This document shows positions 60,353 to 64,000 of a stretch of 64,000 nt of DNA, one piece after another. Source of the DNA: an uncultured Desulfobacterium sp. (GTDB lineage Bacteria; Desulfobacterota; DSM-4660; Desulfatiglandales; Desulfatiglandaceae); assembly GCA_900258555.1 (NCBI GenBank), contig LT984857.1, forward strand, positions 141,895-205,894, in the 5' to 3' direction. Positions within the stretch are counted from its first letter, which is position 1. Every line of letters begins with the position of its first letter. The translations under genes were made by a program, and so were the position numbers. The notes below the pieces were generated by a model. The model saw only the letters and a list, made by a program, of their open reading frames with translations. It was not told the origin of the DNA and made no database searches.

Positions 60353-62263
60353 ATGGAATTTATTCTTGAAGACTTTCTCCAACACAATCGGTCTAAAATC
60401 ATCGAGGAATGGGTCAGACGGCAGCGCGAGGAAATAAGTGAAAAGTATGGTATGAGACCCGTAGAAGAACTTTTAGAAACCACTGGAGAGGCTTTTGATG
60501 TCTGCCTGAATGCCTTGGTCGAGGGTAAGCTGAGCCATATCAGCCGATTTACCGAAAAGATGGCCCTCAAGCGTCTGGAGGAGGGGTTTTTACTTTCAGA
60601 ATTACAAAAGGCCTCGGAACTATATCGAAGCATAGTGGTTTCTCTTCTGGCAAAAGAGCCCACAATTACAACAGTTGCGGAATTTTTTAATAATGTTAAT
60701 AAAATAAACGGCTGCATGGCGTATGCCGGCCAGAGCTTCAGCCAACATTATCAGGACCTGTACCAAAAAAAGGCCCTGGAGCATAACCAAATGATCAAGG
60801 AGGCCGGGCTGAGATTTCGCACTGTGGCCGATTTCACCTATGACTGGGAGTACTGGCTGAGCCAGGATAACCAAATCCGATACATCTCCCCGTCTGTTGA
60901 ACGCATAACCGGTTACAAGCCGGAAGACTTTATGGAAAATGAAGCCCTTTTGAGGGAGCTTGTAATTCCGGAAGATAGAGAACAGTGGGATAAACATTGC
61001 AGGGATTCTCTAAACCGGCAAGAACCGGAAGTAGCCCAGTTCAGAATTAAAAGACGCGACGGTGAGATTTGCTGGATCGAGCATGCATGTACGCAGGTAA
61101 GAGATCGTGAACAACGGCCAATCGGCTTGAGGGTCTCCAATCGTGACATCAACTATCGCAAGAGGACGGAGGAGGAACTGCGAAACGCCAAAGAGCGCAT
61201 TGAAGCGCATATTGCCAACTCCCCCCTTGCCATTATCGAATTTGATCCGTCTTACCGAGTGATTCGCTGGTCAGGGGCCGCAGAGCGCATATTTGGCTGG
61301 CAACAAAATGAGATCATTGGGAAAAACATCTCCGACATGCACTGGGTGCATGAAGAAGATATGGAATCTGTTGTTAAATTGTCCAATGACATGCTGGCCG
61401 GCCGCATTAAAAGGATCCTGAATGTCAATCGTAATTATCGAAAGGACGGATCAATTATTATCTGTGAGTGGTACAATTCAGCCCTGCATGACGCCCAGGG
61501 ACAGATGACCTCGGTATTGTCGCAGGTGCTTGATGTAACAGAACGTGAGCATGCTCAAGAGGAACTCACGGAATATGCAGAAAAAATCAAATTCTTTGCC
61601 TATTCAGTAGCCCATGACATAAAAAATCCTGCCATGGGAATCAAGTTGCTGATAAAAACACTTCTGCAAAAGTACTCAGAAGTTTTGAATGAAAAGGGGA
61701 AAATGTACTGCAATCTTATTATGGAAGCATCTGATAACATTACAACGCTTGCAGAACGAATCAATATCTACATCTTAACCGAGCAGACACCACTGGTTAT
61801 TGAAGATATCAATTTAAATCACCTCTTTGATATGCTTAGGGACGAGTTTTCCGCTAAGTTACTTTCTCGGAAGATAGCATGGTCCCAACCTGAAAAAAAA
61901 CTGAATATTTACGGAGACAGGTTATCTATAATGCGGGTCATCCGGAATTTTTTGGATAACTCTTTGAAATATGGCGAAGATAAATTGTCTGCGATTGAAG
62001 TTGGATATGATGAATCTGATGAATTTCACATACTTTTCGTGAGGGACGATGGTGTCGGGATTGGAAGAAAAGATTCACGAAAGATTTTTTACCCGTTTTT
62101 TCGATCGTCAACATCTCAAGGCATTCAAGGTCTTGGACTCGGGTTGGCGATTGCCCACGAAATCGCCAAACAGCATAATGGCAAGGCATGGGCTGAACCG
62201 GGTTCAGAAAAAGGGGCAATTTTTTGTATATCTATTTCAAAACAGCTAAGCCCGACTCCATAG
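60353..62263 (+). CDS. RsbRD-PAS-PAS sensor histidine kinase
   Basis: 636 residues. Residues 1-140 resemble the RsbR/RsbRD N-terminal sensor domain (ILEDFLQHNRSKIIEEWVRR; EEGFLLSELQKASELYRSIV). Two PAS/PAC modules follow: residues about 160-275 (YISPSVERITGYKPEDFMEN) and 285-400 (IRWSGAAERIFGWQQNEIIG). The phosphoacceptor is His421 in YSVAHDIKNPAMGIK. The HATPase_c domain has FVRDDGVGIGRKDSRKIFYP and GLGLGLAIAHEIAKQHNGKA. No membrane helix, so a cytoplasmic kinase. No response regulator lies beside it. Confidence 0.92.
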   Translation: MEFILEDFLQHNRSKIIEEWVRRQREEISEKYGMRPVEELLETTGEAFDVCLNALVEGKLSHISRFTEKMALKRLEEGFLLSELQKASELYRSIVVSLLAKEPTITTVAEFFNNVNKINGCMAYAGQSFSQHYQDLYQKKALEHNQMIKEAGLRFRTVADFTYDWEYWLSQDNQIRYISPSVERITGYKPEDFMENEALLRELVIPEDREQWDKHCRDSLNRQEPEVAQFRIKRRDGEICWIEHACTQVRDREQRPIGLRVSNRDINYRKRTEEELRNAKERIEAHIANSPLAIIEFDPSYRVIRWSGAAERIFGWQQNEIIGKNISDMHWVHEEDMESVVKLSNDMLAGRIKRILNVNRNYRKDGSIIICEWYNSALHDAQGQMTSVLSQVLDVTEREHAQEELTEYAEKIKFFAYSVAHDIKNPAMGIKLLIKTLLQKYSEVLNEKGKMYCNLIMEASDNITTLAERINIYILTEQTPLVIEDINLNHLFDMLRDEFSAKLLSRKIAWSQPEKKLNIYGDRLSIMRVIRNFLDNSLKYGEDKLSAIEVGYDESDEFHILFVRDDGVGIGRKDSRKIFYPFFRSSTSQGIQGLGLGLAIAHEIAKQHNGKAWAEPGSEKGAIFCISISKQLSPTP

Positions 62264-62427
62264 ACGTTTTTCGCTGCCATTATAAAGAGGAGGCCCGCCA
62301 CGTCAGCCAATTATTGAAAACCAATTATTTTTACAAGATCTTTGTGCTAAAATAAACGCTTGTCATGCTAATGATTTCTTTTTTTATTTGACAGTCTTCG
62401 TGGAACGTAGTAGCCTGCTTGAATTGC

Positions 62428-62504
<77 letters not shown>

Positions 62505-62514
62505 AAACAATATT

Positions 62515-62548
62515 AAGGACTTAGGATAATTTCTTAAGTCCTTTTTTA
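62515..62548 (+). terminator. Terminator of the tRNA-fMet gene
   Basis: AAGGACTTA (62515-62523) and TAAGTCCTT (62535-62543) make a 9-bp stem with an 11-nt loop, followed by TTTTT. Confidence 0.85.
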
Positions 62549-62684
62549 TTGCCGAAAAAATTAACACCCAACACTATACCCAACACATAGCGAGCATATC
62601 GGCTCTTCAGACACAAAAAAACCGCCCGAGGGCTGGTGATCTCAGACCGTAATAATAAATTTCAAAAAGGCCGCAATCTGCCGG

Positions 62685-63185
62685 TCATTGAAAACAGATT
62701 TCTGTTTTCGACCACTTTTCACGAGGAATCATAAAAGGCGGGGTTTCCACTTGTTCGTCGGAAATAGCGGCAAAGTCTTTCTGTATGACAGCGTTAATTT
62801 CATCTTGCGGAACACGTCTCATGTTCAAATACAATAAACGGAAAAAACGGTCATGGGGGCTCGAAATTGGCTGTGTGCCTTTTTCCCAGCGGGATATGGT
62901 GGCATTGTCTATTCCGAGATATTCCCCGAGGTTCTTTGCAGTCAACCCCATGTTCTTTCTTAAAAATCTTAGTTCTCTTCCATTCAAACGATGTTTTTGT
63001 TTGATAAGATCAATCGCAATCAGGTCATGCAATTGGCTTACCGTTGGAAGACTAATAATTTCCTCGCCACAAGAGCAATGATAGATCTCAATTCCCGATA
63101 GATAGATATTAGTCAGCCCTGATTCGGTGTAATGGTAATCACTCTGAGTACAAGTCATCTTGTTTTTGCAATTTGGGCATTTCAT
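62685..63185 (-). CDS. MqsA-like zinc-finger/HTH antitoxin
   Basis: 166 residues. The N-terminal zinc domain has CPNCKNKMTC and YHCSCGEEI, two Cys pairs as in MqsA. A Cro/C1-type helix-turn-helix follows (LRKNMGLTAKNLGEYLGIDN; NATISRWEKGTQPI). It binds the partner toxin and probably the pair's promoter. It lies 3 bp downstream of the DUF4258 gene, the reverse of the antitoxin-first order of many systems but usual for mqsRA. Confidence 0.85.
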   Translation of the reverse strand: MKCPNCKNKMTCTQSDYHYTESGLTNIYLSGIEIYHCSCGEEIISLPTVSQLHDLIAIDLIKQKHRLNGRELRFLRKNMGLTAKNLGEYLGIDNATISRWEKGTQPISSPHDRFFRLLYLNMRRVPQDEINAVIQKDFAAISDEQVETPPFMIPREKWSKTEICFQ

Positions 63186-63188
63186 AAC

Positions 63189-63473
63189 TTAATCCCCTTT
63201 CACCGTTATACACACAACCGAGGCGTCATTTTCATCAATAGCCGCCACAAAAACCAACTCTTCTCCGTCAATATCAAGGCCCTTGACGGTGCATTCCCAG
63301 GTGCCGTACTCCTCGCTTCCCTTCAATTCGACGATCTCGCCCCAGTGAATCACATACAGGATATCGTTAACCGTAACATCCCGTTCAGCCATACGTTTTC
63401 GGCAATGCTTAGTTAACCTTATCCCATAATCAGCATAACGCCGAAGAAAAATCTCTGCTTGAGCCTTATTCAT
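63189..63473 (-). CDS. DUF4258 putative toxin
   Basis: 94 residues. HCRKRMAERDVTVNDILYVI (AHA-x-R-M-x-x-R-x-I type) then GEIVELKGSEEYGTWECTV and LVFVAAIDENDASVVCITV are typical of DUF4258, a RelE/MqsR-like small fold. Directly upstream of the MqsA-like antitoxin, so a type II toxin-antitoxin pair is likely. Target RNA not predictable. Confidence 0.82.
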   Translation of the reverse strand: MNKAQAEIFLRRYADYGIRLTKHCRKRMAERDVTVNDILYVIHWGEIVELKGSEEYGTWECTVKGLDIDGEELVFVAAIDENDASVVCITVKGD

Positions 63474-64000
63474 AATATCGGCCTGGAAATGAATTTAGTC
63501 AAGATTTTTTGACGTTGCATCAAACTTTTTTCAGTCTTCAACAAGGACAGATTTGAAAGGCTATGGCATTTCTGATAACCGGTCAATGATTTTTCTCTAA
63601 GTCCCACCTGATTACTTGCTAATACCAAGCGCTTATAAGCAGTGGGCAGGGTCCCAATCAAACGGCAGTGCCTATCCTGGACATAGTTGTTGAACGGCAC
63701 CCCGAAGTGCTCCAAGAGTTGGCAGCATAATTGGTGCTGTGAAAGCAGCGGTCAGTGAAGCTGTAAAAGTGAAAGGATTCTACTTTAAGGGATAGAGAAC
63801 CTGCAAAACCATAAGCGCTCGACTTAAGTCTTGATCTGGAAGAGTCTTGAGGATACGAGTTATGCGGGTTTCAATATCCTTCCGATCTGACATTTCCTGC
63901 TCAAACCCAGTAATTTCCGGTTAGAAAATTGCATAGGGGGGTTTAGAAAAATATTGAAAAATTAGTGAGTTAGAGCATTTTTTGCTTGACACCCCGATTA
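63474..64000. other. Window end: no recognisable intact gene
   Basis: 527 bp. A minus frame at 63470-63715 (81 codons) and a 37-codon frame at 63893-63780 (MSDRKDIETRITRILKTLPD) with AGGAA upstream are the only openings. The latter has a plausible start, but neither has a family signature. This may be the residue of a mobile gene. Confidence 0.4.

Noticed and set aside
63470..63715. 81-codon minus frame near the window end, considered as a transposase remnant
   Set aside because: No transposase motif could be pointed to; kept only as a note in the end region.

Overview
The window looks like a chromosomal segment of a sulfate-reducing deltaproteobacterium (Desulfobacterota). It opens inside dissimilatory sulfite reductase (end of dsrA, complete dsrB, dsrD). 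It also carries a four-subunit operon matching the Qrc menaquinone reductase of sulfate reducers. Housekeeping genes follow deltaproteobacterial arrangements (hisC-cmk-rpsA-sppA; DUF4416-yicC-remA-gmk-rlmB-ileS-lspA-lgt). Nothing in the sequence fixes the genus.

Layout. 0-5.6 kb: dsrA end/dsrB/dsrD with a terminator, a TPR protein and a YkgJ-type cysteine-cluster protein on +, facing a three-gene minus-strand operon of unknown proteins (one kinase-fold-like, one zinc-ribbon plus HEAT). 5.6-16.1 kb: FmdB zinc ribbon with a palindromic promoter, PilZ protein, universal stress protein, MauE/DoxX plus TlpA redox pair, a pilZ-motA-motB motility operon with a sigma-54-like promoter, a cyclic-nucleotide/rhodanese membrane protein, a lipoprotein, and a DinG helicase followed by a Nudix hydrolase. 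16.1-21.8 kb: accessory zone with an AbiE pair (toxin frameshifted), a frameshifted secreted protein, two gene remnants, a PEP-CTERM protein behind a sigma-54-type promoter, and a BrnT/BrnA-like pair (toxin frameshifted) with a perfect operator palindrome. 21.8-33.9 kb: nth, a lytic transglycosylase, ispG, a frameshifted MmgE/PrpD gene, DUF2202, uppP, aroK-aroE, LysE-type exporter, a YfiH/PgeF protein, SRP RNA and an HU/IHF protein. 34-41 kb: hisC, cmk, rpsA, sppA, yciO-like, prepilin peptidase, arfB. 41-46.5 kb: qrcABCD plus an extra 52-residue membrane protein. 46.8-47.1 kb: a MITE-like element with 61-nt inverted ends. 47.3-54.4 kb: lgt to DUF4416 on the minus strand. 54.6-62.3 kb: rfaE1, EamA transporter, nadA, PanP-like decarboxylase, RsbRD-PAS histidine kinase. 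62.4-63.5 kb: initiator tRNA followed by a MqsA-like/DUF4258 toxin-antitoxin pair; the last 0.5 kb holds no recognisable intact gene.

How it fits together. DsrAB with DsrD performs the last step of sulfate reduction. Qrc passes periplasmic electrons, from hydrogenases and formate dehydrogenases via cytochrome c3 in known sulfate reducers, into menaquinone for the membrane complexes serving that pathway. The accessory zones are dominated by toxin-antitoxin genes. Five probable indels, all at short homopolymer or TA tracts, fall between 17.3 and 26.6 kb, and I noticed none in the long core genes.

Six small genes, remnants or peptides were found by reading the sequence directly, outside long open frames: a 59-residue zinc ribbon, the 52-residue Qrc-linked protein, a 42-residue membrane protein with its own promoter and terminator, a 50-residue soluble protein, and two remnants. 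No CRISPR array, rRNA, complete insertion sequence or integrase was seen.
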